Shown piece by piece: positions 1-6,112 of a stretch of DNA of 6,250 bases. Below the pieces are notes generated by a model that saw only the letters and a program-made list of their open reading frames with translations, did not search any database and had not been told where the DNA came from. The stretch is from NCBI GenBank assembly GCA_964519535.1, contig CAZFIR010000173.1, positions 1 through 6,250 of the forward strand. The letters run 5' to 3'. Each line of letters opens with the position of its first letter. The first letter of the stretch is position 1. The stretch is from CAYWLI01 sp964519535. Lineage in GTDB: Bacteria; Desulfobacterota; B13-G15; RBG-16-54-18. The position numbers were made by a program, and so were the translations under genes.

Positions 1-2665
1 GATCATTCAGCAACTCTTCACCCACATTGGGAATATCGGGGGTAATCTCTTCCTTTCCAAGTTTGGTATCGCGTGCCATGCACTCTAGTTCCTCAATATG
101 AATGGAGGTGTATATATCTTCCTTCAAGAGCTTCTCATTGATGAGAATGGAGTCCTCAAAGTTATAGCCGCCCCATGGCATAAAAGCGACCAGAACATTA
201 CGTCCCAAAGCCAGTTCACCCATGTGCGTAGAAGGGCCATCGGCGAGGACATCCCCTTTTTCTATCCGTTCACCTCGTGATGCGATCGGCTTCTGATTGA
301 TACAAGTCCCCTGATTAGAGCGTTGATACTTGGTGAGGTTATAGATGTCTACCCCCACTCCTTCCCCGTCCTCCTCCGCCTTGATCACGATCCGGGAGGC
401 ATCCACACTCTCCACCACACCGTCTCTCCTGGCCGCCACCGTGACCCCGGAGTCTCTCGCCACGATCCGCTCCATCCCGGTCCCGATAAGCGGGGCCTCG
501 GTGCGCAGGAGGGAAACCGACTGTCTCTGCATATTGGACCCCATCAGGGCCCGGTTGGCATCGTCATTCTCCAAGAAGGGGACGAGGGAACTGGCCACAC
601 TGACCAGTTGTCGGGGGGAGACATCCATGTAGTCCACCTCCTCTGGTTTTACGATGACAAACTCTCCGGCCTTCCTGGCAGAGACCAGTGTGGTAGTGAA
701 CTTCCCTTCCTCGTCAATGGGGGCGTTGGCCTGAGCAATGGTGTATTTCTCCTCGTCCAGGGCAAAGAGGTAGTCGATGGTGTCGGTAACCCGTCCGTTT
801 TCTACCTTACGATAAGGGGTTTCGATGAAGCCATACTCATTGACCCGAGCGTAGGTGCTTAAGGAGACGATCAACCCGATATTGGGGCCTTCCGGGGTTT
901 CGATAGGGCAGATTCTCCCGTAGTGTGAAGGGTGCACATCACGAACTTCGAAACCGGCCCGTTCTCTGGTGAGACCTCCAGGCCCCAAGGCACTCAGCCG
1001 CCTCTTATGGGTGATCTCGGAAAGGGGATTGGTTTGATCCATGAATTGAGAGAGCTGACTGCTCCCGAAGAACTCCCTCACCACTGCTGTCAGGGGTTTA
1101 GAATTGATGAGGTCATGAGGCATGAGGGTTTCCACCTCCTGGAGGCTCATCCGTTCTTTGATGGCCCTCTCCACCCTGACCAAACCGATGTGAAATTGAT
1201 TCTGCAGGAGTTCCCCCACGGTCCTCACCCGACGATTACCCAGATGGTCGATGTCGTCAACGCTCCCCTTTCCCTCCCTGAGGCCGATAAGATAGCGTAC
1301 TACCTCCAAGATGTCTTCGTGCCTGAGGGTAGTTACCTCGAGAGGGACGTTCAGGCCCAATTTATGATTTATCTTCATCCGTCCCACCTTGGAGAGATCA
1401 TATCGCTCCGGGTTAAAGAAAAGGTTATTAAACAGGGTCCTGACGGTTTCCAAGGTGGGTGGATCACCCGGTCGAAGACGTCGATAGATCTCGATGCTGG
1501 CTTTTTCCTGCTCTTTTTGGGCAATGATGGTGGGATCGGCACCGGGCAACTGTTTCCTTTCGTCATCTGAAAGGACGATCTTGTCCGCCAAGAGGGTTTC
1601 CCTCATGGAGGGACTGCTCTTTACTTCCTCGATGAGAAGGATTTCAAATTCTTTGATCTCTCGCTCCCTGATTTCTTCGATTATTTCCTCGGTCAACTCC
1701 CGGTTGATCTCGACGATAATTTCACCGGTAGCGGGATCAATAATATCACGCGCAGCAACCCTTTCCACCAAGGTGTCGGGTTCGACCGCAACTTCAAAGA
1801 TGCCCGCGGCCTCGAGTTTCTTCATAAGCCCCTCGGTGATTTTTCTATTCTTTTTGACGAGAAGCTCCTTTGTCTTGGGGTCGAGGATATCTGCCGAGGC
1901 CCGCTGTCCCACCATGAGATTATGATCCACCTTCTTGCGAAAACCTTCGGGACCTACGATGATCTTCTCTTTGCGATAGAACGTATCCAAAAGCTGCTGC
2001 GTGGAATAACCGAGGGCCTTGAGAAAGACCGTTACGGGGATTTTTCTCCTTCTGTCGATTCGTACATAGAGGATGTCCTTCTGGTCAAATTCCAGGTCGA
2101 TCCAAGACCCCCGATAGGGGATAATCCGAGCGAAGTAGAGGGGCCGCCCCATATGGGTTTTGGGTAGCTCATGGTTAAAGAAGACACCCGGGGAGCGGTG
2201 CAGTTGGCTGACGATCACCCTCTCGGTGCCATTAATGATAAAGGTACCGTTATCGGTCATGAGGGGGACTTCGCCAAAGTATACCTCCTGTTCTTTGATG
2301 GCCTTTATCTGTCCGGTTTTCACCCCCTCTTGGACATCGTAGATAATGAGTTGAATGGTCACCCGTAGGGGAGCAGAATAGGTTATTCCTTTGAGGAGAC
2401 ACTCCTGAACATCATACTTGGCCTTTCCCAAACGGTATTTTACAAAACGCAACTCCACCGTTTCATAAAAATCCTTGATGGGCAAAACTTGTTTGAAGAC
2501 CCCCTGTAGGCCGAAATCCTTGCGCTCTTCCGGGGGGACATCCTTCTGGAGAAACTGCTCATAAGAGCGTAGTTGGATCTCAATGAGATTGGAGGTCTCC
2601 AGAATCTCCTTTAGTTTACCGTAATCCTTCCGGAGTCTCCGTTGATCGATAATGGAACGTGCCAT
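1..2665 (-). CDS. rpoB: RNA polymerase beta subunit (partial, C-terminus beyond left edge)
   Basis: This is the beta subunit of core RNA polymerase, which forms one side of the DNA/RNA cleft and part of the active centre. The frame is open from ATG 2665 to base 2, giving 888 codons with no stop or frameshift; family members have roughly 1340-1400 residues, so about a third is missing off the window. Landmarks are HRSPGVFF (156-163), the proteobacterial-type insertion in the beta2 lobe (about 270-390), DDIDHLGNRR (470-479), the rifampicin pocket GSSQLSQFMDQ...RRLSALGPGGL (about 534-565), PIETPEGPN (587-595) and NFEDSILIN with the acidic pair E837/D838 next to the active site. The last residues read DIPNVGEELLND, matching E. 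coli beta near residue 860. An AGAGG Shine-Dalgarno lies 8 nt before the ATG. The gene follows rplL after 124 nt, as in the classic beta operon; rpoC would be expected next, outside the window. Identification is certain. Confidence 0.99.
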   Translation of the reverse strand, partial: MARSIIDQRRLRKDYGKLKEILETSNLIEIQLRSYEQFLQKDVPPEERKDFGLQGVFKQVLPIKDFYETVELRFVKYRLGKAKYDVQECLLKGITYSAPLRVTIQLIIYDVQEGVKTGQIKAIKEQEVYFGEVPLMTDNGTFIINGTERVIVSQLHRSPGVFFNHELPKTHMGRPLYFARIIPYRGSWIDLEFDQKDILYVRIDRRRKIPVTVFLKALGYSTQQLLDTFYRKEKIIVGPEGFRKKVDHNLMVGQRASADILDPKTKELLVKKNRKITEGLMKKLEAAGIFEVAVEPDTLVERVAARDIIDPATGEIIVEINRELTEEIIEEIREREIKEFEILLIEEVKSSPSMRETLLADKIVLSDDERKQLPGADPTIIAQKEQEKASIEIYRRLRPGDPPTLETVRTLFNNLFFNPERYDLSKVGRMKINHKLGLNVPLEVTTLRHEDILEVVRYLIGLREGKGSVDDIDHLGNRRVRTVGELLQNQFHIGLVRVERAIKERMSLQEVETLMPHDLINSKPLTAVVREFFGSSQLSQFMDQTNPLSEITHKRRLSALGPGGLTRERAGFEVRDVHPSHYGRICPIETPEGPNIGLIVSLSTYARVNEYGFIETPYRKVENGRVTDTIDYLFALDEEKYTIAQANAPIDEEGKFTTTLVSARKAGEFVIVKPEEVDYMDVSPRQLVSVASSLVPFLENDDANRALMGSNMQRQSVSLLRTEAPLIGTGMERIVARDSGVTVAARRDGVVESVDASRIVIKAEEDGEGVGVDIYNLTKYQRSNQGTCINQKPIASRGERIEKGDVLADGPSTHMGELALGRNVLVAFMPWGGYNFEDSILINEKLLKEDIYTSIHIEELECMARDTKLGKEEITPDIPNVGEELLND

Positions 2666-2673
2666 AGCGTATT

Positions 2674-2678
2674 CCTCT
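2674..2678 (-). promoter_or_regulatory. Ribosome binding site of rpoB
   Basis: The sequence AGAGG on the minus strand lies 8 nt before ATG 2665. It supports that start, as does the protein N-terminus MARSIIDQRRLRKDYG. Confidence 0.7.
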
Positions 2679-2698
2679 TTTGCGTTAAAACGAGGTGG

Positions 2699-2718
2699 AA
2701 AAAGGGACTCCCCCCCTT
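2699..2718 (-). terminator. Weak attenuator-like stem before rpoB
   Basis: On the minus strand AAGGG (2718-2714) and CCCTT (2706-2702) can pair around a 7-nt loop, and the 3' arm runs into a stretch of five U's ending at 2699. The stem is only five pairs, so it would at most be a partial attenuator lowering rpoB transcription relative to the ribosomal genes. Partial termination between rplL and rpoB is known in E. coli. This element is weak and could be chance. Confidence 0.2.
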
Positions 2719-2751
2719 CACCTGCTTATTTCCCTATTGCCAAGCATGTGA
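2718..2751 (-). promoter_or_regulatory. Imperfect hairpin in the rplL-rpoB gap (candidate RNA processing site)
   Basis: On the transcribed strand, TCACATGCTT (2751-2742) can pair with AAGCAGGTGA (2727-2718). This gives nine pairs out of ten with one A-G mismatch, closing a 14-nt loop. Weaker pairs may extend the stem outward. E. coli has an RNase III cleavage hairpin in the same place, between rplL and rpoB. The pairing is seen directly; a processing role is inferred by analogy. There is no U-run after the stem, so it does not look like a terminator. Confidence 0.4.
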
Positions 2752-2789
2752 GAAGCCCCTTTCAATAGACAGTACCTTCTTTGTCACTG

Positions 2790-3188
2790 TTATTTGATCT
2801 CTACCGTTCCCCCGGCTTCCTCCAATTTTTGCTTGATCTTGTCGGCCTCTTCTTTTGCGATCTTTTCCTTTACCGCTTGTGGAACACCCTCAACGAGGTC
2901 TTTGGCCTCCTTGAGTCCGAGGCTGGTCACCTCTCGAACGGCCTTGATCACCTGGATCTTCTTTTCGCCAAAACCGGTTAAGACGACATCGAACTCCGCT
3001 TGCTCCTCTTCAGCGGGAGCTGCAGCGGCACCTGGTGCTGCTGCAGACGCCACACCTACGGCCATTGGAGCTGCGGCTGTCACCCCAAAACGATCCTCCA
3101 GTTCCTTGACCAATTCAGCCAACTCCAACACAGGCATTTCTTCAATGTACTTAATCACATCATCTTTCGTCAGCTTAGCCTTTGTCAT
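2790..3188 (-). CDS. rplL: Large-subunit ribosomal protein L7/L12 (bL12)
   Basis: This 132-residue protein forms the dimers of the flexible ribosomal stalk that recruit and stimulate the translational GTPases (EF-Tu, EF-G, IF2, RF3). It has the usual three parts: an N-terminal helical dimerisation domain (about 1-36, including VLELAELVKELEDRFGV), an Ala/Gly/Pro-rich hinge (about 38-63), and a globular C-terminal domain (about 65-132). The factor-binding face contains IQVIKAVREVTSLGLKEAK; most family members have TGLGLKEAK, so Ser replaces Gly at residue 89. Length is normal, slightly long because of the hinge. The ATG is preceded by an exceptionally strong AAGGAGGT site, fitting the need for several copies of L12 per ribosome. 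It follows rplJ by 48 nt and is probably translated from the same mRNA. Confidence 0.99.
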   Translation of the reverse strand: MTKAKLTKDDVIKYIEEMPVLELAELVKELEDRFGVTAAAPMAVGVASAAAPGAAAAPAEEEQAEFDVVLTGFGEKKIQVIKAVREVTSLGLKEAKDLVEGVPQAVKEKIAKEEADKIKQKLEEAGGTVEIK

Positions 3189-3197
3189 TTCTTTCTT

Positions 3198-3205
3198 ACC
3201 TCCTT
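3198..3205 (-). promoter_or_regulatory. Very strong ribosome binding site of rplL
   Basis: The minus strand reads AAGGAGGT, a full match to the end of 16S rRNA, 9 nt before ATG 3188. It is the strongest such site in the window and contrasts with the TTG start of rplJ just upstream, consistent with making L12 in excess over L10. Confidence 0.8.
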
Positions 3206-3236
3206 AAGGACTTCTTTGGGGTAACCCCCGATTTTG

Positions 3237-3758
3237 TTATGCCTTTTCTTTTGTTCTTGCGACCTCATTCAATGTCGATACCAAGCCTTGAACCGGGCTG
3301 CTGAGGACTTGCACAAGGCGCGTGGGAAGGGCCTTTAACAGTGACAAGAGCTTGGCCACCAAGACCTCTTTGCTCGGAAGAGAGGCTAGGGCTTTGATAT
3401 CCTGTGGCGTCAGCACTGTCCCCGTTATCACGCCAGCCTTGACCTCCAGGACAGGTTGCTGTTTGCTAAACTCCGTTAAGATCTTTGCTGGCGCAACCGG
3501 ATCCTCATAGGCAAGGGCGATGGCAATGGGACCGACGAAGTATTCCATGAGGAGTTCAATGTCGGTATCGTGAGAGGCGCGCCGCAACAGGGTATTTTTA
3601 ACCACGGTATATTCCGCCGAGCTCTTTTTCAGCGTGCGGCGAAGCTGAGTTATCTGCTCAACATTCAATCCGGTAAAATCCGTCAAGATGGCGGCCTTGG
3701 CTTCTTTGAACTTTTCGTGTAGATCTACTACCAGCGCTTCTTTTTCTTTTCTCTGCAA
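3237..3758 (-). CDS. rplJ: Large-subunit ribosomal protein L10 (uL10), TTG start
   Basis: L10 is the base of the ribosomal stalk. Its N-terminal domain binds 23S rRNA beside L11, and its long C-terminal helix carries the L12 dimers. The 173-residue product shows the family pattern: MQRKEKEALVVDLHEKF at the start, AAILTDFTGLNVEQITQLR (22-40), the basic VVKNTLLRRA (52-61), YFVGPIAIAL (73-82), EVKAGVITG (105-113), and a C-terminal helix (about 145-170) rich in Leu/Val for L12 binding. The start is TTG at 3758. It sits 8 nt after GGGAGG, no ATG or GTG lies in frame between it and an upstream TGA at 3800, and the next internal Met is residue 71, deep inside the conserved domain. The gene begins 31 nt after rplA, so the long leader to which the L10-L12 complex binds in E. 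coli is not present as non-coding sequence. Confidence 0.98.
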   Translation of the reverse strand: MQRKEKEALVVDLHEKFKEAKAAILTDFTGLNVEQITQLRRTLKKSSAEYTVVKNTLLRRASHDTDIELLMEYFVGPIAIALAYEDPVAPAKILTEFSKQQPVLEVKAGVITGTVLTPQDIKALASLPSKEVLVAKLLSLLKALPTRLVQVLSSPVQGLVSTLNEVARTKEKA

Positions 3759-3766
3759 CCTATCTT

Positions 3767-3772
3767 CCTCCC
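3767..3772 (-). promoter_or_regulatory. Ribosome binding site fixing the TTG start of rplJ
   Basis: GGGAGG on the minus strand lies 8 nt before TTG 3758. This spacing, together with the lack of any in-frame ATG nearby, decides the start. Confidence 0.75.
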
Positions 3773-3789
3773 TCTTTGTCTGTGGGCTA

Positions 3790-4497
3790 CTACGTCCTCA
3801 TGAGATCCCTTACCGAGAGGGGATCAACCTTGATCCCTGGTCCCATCGTTGTGGAGATGGCGAGCCCTTTCACATAGGCACCCTTGCTTGATGCAGGTTT
3901 TGCCTTGATGACGGAGTCCAACAGGGCAAGGATGTTCTCCCGTAACTTTTCCTGTCCGAAAGAGACCTTTCCCACGGAGCAATGGAGGTTTCCCGCCTTA
4001 TCTACCTTGAATTCTACCTTTCCGGACTTGATGTCCTGAACAGCCTTGCCCACCTCAAAGGTCACCGTACCCACCTTTGGATTAGGCATCAGCCCGCGCG
4101 GTCCCAAGATTTTACCCAAGGTACTGACTACCTTCATCATATCAGGGGTGGCGATGGCCTTATCGAAGTCCAGCCAGCCTTTTGATATCTTCTCCACCAA
4201 CTCTTCTCCACCCACATAATCGGTTCCCGCCTCCCTGGCCTCTTTCTCCTTTTCTCCCTGGGCGAAGACCAGAACCTTTAACTCTTTGCCCGTGCCGTGC
4301 GGGAGGACCACCGTCCCCCTAACCATTTGGTCGGGCTTTTTGGGGTCTACCCCGAGTCGAATGGCAACATCGATACACTCATCAAAGCGGGCATAGACGG
4401 TTTCGCGGAGGAGGTCTAAGGCCTCTTCCAGGGTATATCGCTTGGTTCTGTCGATCTTGTTTTTGGCTTCTCTGTATTTCTTGCCCGCATTGCCCAT
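3790..4497 (-). CDS. rplA: Large-subunit ribosomal protein L1 (uL1)
   Basis: L1 forms the mobile L1 stalk of the 50S subunit, which moves with deacylated tRNA at the E site; in many bacteria it also represses its own mRNA. The 235-residue length is normal. Seen are the N-terminal YTLEEALDLL (21-30), the domain I strand HGTGKELKVLVFA (67-79), the signature LGPRGLMPNPKVGTVT (131-146), and the C-terminal SSKGAYVKGLAISTTMGPG (203-221), which completes the RNA-binding domain I. The ATG lies 11 nt after the rplK stop with GGGGAAGA overlapping that stop, so the two genes are probably translationally coupled. The gene ends in two adjacent in-frame TAG codons (3792-3787). Confidence 0.99.
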   Translation of the reverse strand: MGNAGKKYREAKNKIDRTKRYTLEEALDLLRETVYARFDECIDVAIRLGVDPKKPDQMVRGTVVLPHGTGKELKVLVFAQGEKEKEAREAGTDYVGGEELVEKISKGWLDFDKAIATPDMMKVVSTLGKILGPRGLMPNPKVGTVTFEVGKAVQDIKSGKVEFKVDKAGNLHCSVGKVSFGQEKLRENILALLDSVIKAKPASSKGAYVKGLAISTTMGPGIKVDPLSVRDLMRT

Positions 4498-4508
4498 CGT
4501 GTCTTCCC

Positions 4509-4937
4509 CTATACTATTGTTAGTCCCATACTTCTGGCCGTTCCTTCGATCATCTTGATGGCAGCCTCGAGATCATTGGCGTTGAGGTCAGGCATCTTGA
4601 TCCGAGCTATCTCGCTGATCCGCTCTCGGGGGATCTCTCCCACCTTGGTCCTGTTGGGTTCCCCGGATCCTTTGGCGATCTGAGCGGCTTGTTTCAACAG
4701 GACCGACGTGAGCGGGGTCTTCGTTATAAAGGTGTATGTCCTGTCGGTGTAGACCGTAATGACCGCGGGGATGATGGTTCCCTCCTGTCCCTTGGTCTTT
4801 TCGTTATAGGCCTTACAAAATTCCATGATATTGAGACCATATTGCCCCAGGGCAGGGCCCACCGGAGGTGAAGGAGAAGCCTGTCCGGCCGGTATCTGCA
4901 GCTTGATCAATCCCAATACCTCCTTTTTCTTCGCCAT
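4509..4937 (-). CDS. rplK: Large-subunit ribosomal protein L11 (uL11)
   Basis: L11 binds the GTPase-associated centre of 23S rRNA at the stalk base; it contacts elongation factors and, with uncharged tRNA, triggers RelA in bacteria that have it. The 142-residue length is standard. The N-terminal domain contains the proline-rich PAGQASPSPPVGPALGQ (16-32), the segment where thiostrepton-class antibiotics act together with rRNA. The C-terminal RNA-binding domain contains KTPLTSVLLKQAA (73-85) and ends with the signature IEGTARSMGLTIV (130-142). The ATG is preceded by GGGAGGT at close spacing. It starts 14 nt after nusG and is followed by rplA, the near-universal order. Confidence 0.99.
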   Translation of the reverse strand: MAKKKEVLGLIKLQIPAGQASPSPPVGPALGQYGLNIMEFCKAYNEKTKGQEGTIIPAVITVYTDRTYTFITKTPLTSVLLKQAAQIAKGSGEPNRTKVGEIPRERISEIARIKMPDLNANDLEAAIKMIEGTARSMGLTIV

Positions 4938-4951
4938 AATACCTCCCGTGA

Positions 4952-5515
4952 TCAGTTACGTTCTATCTGAATGAAGTCCAATTCGATGGGGGTCGATCTG
5001 CCGAAGATGCTGATCAAGACCTTGACCTTTCTCTTATCAGGCTTTACCTCTTCGACCGTCCCCACGAAATTGGTGAAAGGGCCATCGATCACCCGCACGC
5101 TCTCTCCCTCGCCGAAGCTCACCTTTGGTTTGGGTGTATAGGCACCCTCGGTGATTTGGGCAATGATTTTCTCCGCTTCCTCGTCGGAAAGCACAGGCGG
5201 CTGGGTTCTGCCTCCGGCAAACCCCGTTACCTTCGGGGTGTCTTTTATCACGTGCCAGGTTTCATCATTGAGTTCCATTTTTACCAGGATATAGCCGGGG
5301 AATATCTTGCGAGAAGAGGTCTTCTTTTTCCCCTTGACCAGTTCTATAACCGTCTCTGTGGGGACGAGGATGTCAGTGATATATTGCCCCTGCGCATCCT
5401 TCTCTCCCTGTCTTTCTTTCTCCTCTTCGAATTTCCTGATCCGCTCCTCCAGAGAGGTCTTCACCTTATTCTCATATCCAGAGTATGTATGAACGATGTA
5501 CCATTTTTGCGCCAT
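4952..5515 (-). CDS. nusG: Transcription elongation/termination factor NusG
   Basis: NusG binds RNA polymerase through its N-terminal (NGN) domain and links it to Rho or to ribosomal protein S10 through its KOW domain. The 187 residues show KWYIVHTYSGYENKV (4-18), RKIFPGYILVKM (69-80) and TPKVTGFAGG (93-102) in the NGN domain, then the KOW domain with GESVRVIDGPFTNFVGTVEEV (137-157) and SIFGRSTPIELDFIQIE (169-185). Compared with E. coli NusG it has about 11 extra, highly charged residues after the first helix (about 29-44, EEEKERQGEKDAQGQ). The rest lines up without gaps of note. The ATG follows AAGG at about 7-nt spacing. It lies 41 nt after secE, the usual neighbour, and directly before the rplK-rplA pair. 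Confidence 0.99.
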   Translation of the reverse strand: MAQKWYIVHTYSGYENKVKTSLEERIRKFEEEKERQGEKDAQGQYITDILVPTETVIELVKGKKKTSSRKIFPGYILVKMELNDETWHVIKDTPKVTGFAGGRTQPPVLSDEEAEKIIAQITEGAYTPKPKVSFGEGESVRVIDGPFTNFVGTVEEVKPDKRKVKVLISIFGRSTPIELDFIQIERN

Positions 5516-5556
5516 AACGAGACCTTTTCATTTTCCCTACGATATCCTCTCGGCGG

Positions 5557-5754
5557 TCAACCACTAAGGACCATCTTGATTAACCTGGAGAGACCTAAGT
5601 CTACGATTCCCAAAAAGGAGGCGGCAATCAAGGCAATGATCAGGACCACCGCTGTTCCCGCGAGCGTTTCCTTGCGGGAGGGCCATGTCACCCGCTTGAG
5701 TTCAAACCTAACCTCTTTTATGAATTGCGTAACCTTTTGAATACTAGTAACCAT
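5557..5754 (-). CDS. secE: Preprotein translocase subunit SecE (short, single-helix form)
   Basis: SecE clamps and stabilises SecY in the SecYEG protein-conducting channel of the inner membrane. The 65-residue product has an amphipathic helix (about 6-20), the conserved hinge LKRVTWPSRKET (19-30) and one hydrophobic membrane segment (about 31-52, TAVVLIIALIAASFLGIV). This is the common one-helix form; E. coli SecE has two additional N-terminal helices. ATG 5754 is chosen because it puts the conserved core close to the N-terminus and has a GA-rich GAGGGAAGAA upstream. A longer reading starting at TTG 5805 would add 17 residues unlike the family and has no ribosome binding site. The gene lies between tRNA-Trp and nusG, its standard place. 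Confidence 0.97.
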   Translation of the reverse strand: MVTSIQKVTQFIKEVRFELKRVTWPSRKETLAGTAVVLIIALIAASFLGIVDLGLSRLIKMVLSG

Positions 5755-5822
5755 AGTACTTTCTTCCCTCGACTCTTGACTCAGGACAAGCACGGAAATC
5801 AGCAAGAATTAAAAGTGAGCAG

Positions 5823-5899
5823 TGGCAGGCCAGGAGGGATTCGAACCCCCAACCCCCGGATTTGGAGTCCGGTGCTCTAGCCGTTCGAGCTACTGGCCT
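5823..5899 (-). tRNA. trnW: tRNA-Trp (anticodon CCA)
   Basis: On the minus strand a full cloverleaf folds: acceptor stem AGGCCAG/CTGGCCT, D-stem GCTC/GAGC, anticodon stem CCGGA/TCCGG with loop CTCCAAA (anticodon CCA at 5865-5863), and a T-arm GGGGG/CCCTC with loop TTCGAAT. The discriminator base is G and the 3' CCA is encoded (5825-5823). CCA reads UGG, hence tryptophan. The D-loop is GAACGGCTA, nine bases, with G in the place usually held by A14. The gene lies between rpmG and secE in the same direction, 51 nt and 68 nt from them, so it is probably processed from the common transcript; a tRNA-Trp here is common in bacteria. Confidence 0.98.
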
Positions 5900-5914
5900 G
5901 ACGTACTTTCGGTT

Positions 5915-5934
5915 AGAAGGCAGACATACCTTCT
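5915..5934 (-). promoter_or_regulatory. Hairpin between rpmG and tRNA-Trp
   Basis: AGAAGG (5934-5929) and CCTTCT (5920-5915) form a perfect 6-bp stem with an 8-nt loop in the transcribed RNA, ending 15 nt before the mature tRNA 5' end. No U-run follows, so it is not a typical terminator. It might be a cleavage or stabilising element that separates the mRNA from the tRNA precursor. The pairing is seen; the role is inference. Confidence 0.35.
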
Positions 5935-5950
5935 TGTAAAACCCCCGAGT

Positions 5951-6100
5951 CTATCGTGTTTCTTTATGAAGGGTATGCCTTTGGCAAAAACGGCAATATT
6001 TCTTGAAATCGAGCTTGTCTGGCTTCGTCTTTTTGTTTTTCGTTGTAGTATAATTTCTCCTCTTACACTCTGTACAGGCAAGGGTAATTATTGTTCGCAT
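5951..6100 (-). CDS. rpmG: Large-subunit ribosomal protein L33 (bL33), zinc-binding form
   Basis: This 49-residue basic protein is a small component of the 50S subunit near the E site. The translation begins MRTIITLACTECKRRNYTTT, continues with a Lys-rich stretch (KNKKTKPDKLDFKKY), and ends CRFCQRHTLHKETR. The two CxxC pairs (C9/C12 and C36/C39) make the zinc ribbon of the C+ type of L33; a zinc-free C- paralogue may exist elsewhere in the genome, which cannot be seen here. The length matches the family. The ATG is 12 nt after the tuf stop, with a modest AAGGGCAG upstream, so it is probably translated from the tuf transcript. Confidence 0.98.
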   Translation of the reverse strand: MRTIITLACTECKRRNYTTTKNKKTKPDKLDFKKYCRFCQRHTLHKETR

Positions 6101-6112
6101 TTCTTTCTGCCC

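Noticed and set aside
323..862. 179-residue plus-strand reading frame opposite rpoB
   Set aside because: It lies wholly antisense to conserved rpoB codons, its translation is low-complexity His/Gly/Pro-rich without a recognisable family, and no ribosome binding site stands out.
932..1570. 212-residue plus-strand reading frame opposite rpoB
   Set aside because: It is antisense to the rifampicin-pocket region of rpoB. Constraint on the real gene readily leaves the complementary frame open.
2732..2765. Possible promoter in the rplL-rpoB gap (TTGAAA with a weak GGCAAT-like -10)
   Set aside because: Only the -35 resembles consensus. The -10 matches three of six positions and overlaps the hairpin, so it is not supportable.
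5156..5740. 194-residue plus-strand frame opposite nusG and secE
   Set aside because: It spans two real minus-strand genes and the gap between them, with no recognisable domain.
5771..5782. Direct repeat GACTC-TT-GACTC between tRNA-Trp and secE
   Set aside because: Five-base units are expected by chance and there is no further structure around them.
5755..5805. Upstream TTG start for a longer SecE (82 residues)
   Set aside because: No ribosome binding site precedes it and the added residues do not resemble SecE. ATG 5754 gives the normal short form.
5890..6081. 63-residue minus-strand frame overlapping rpmG
   Set aside because: It is an alternative frame of the L33 gene that runs into the tRNA, while the 49-residue L33 frame is unmistakable.
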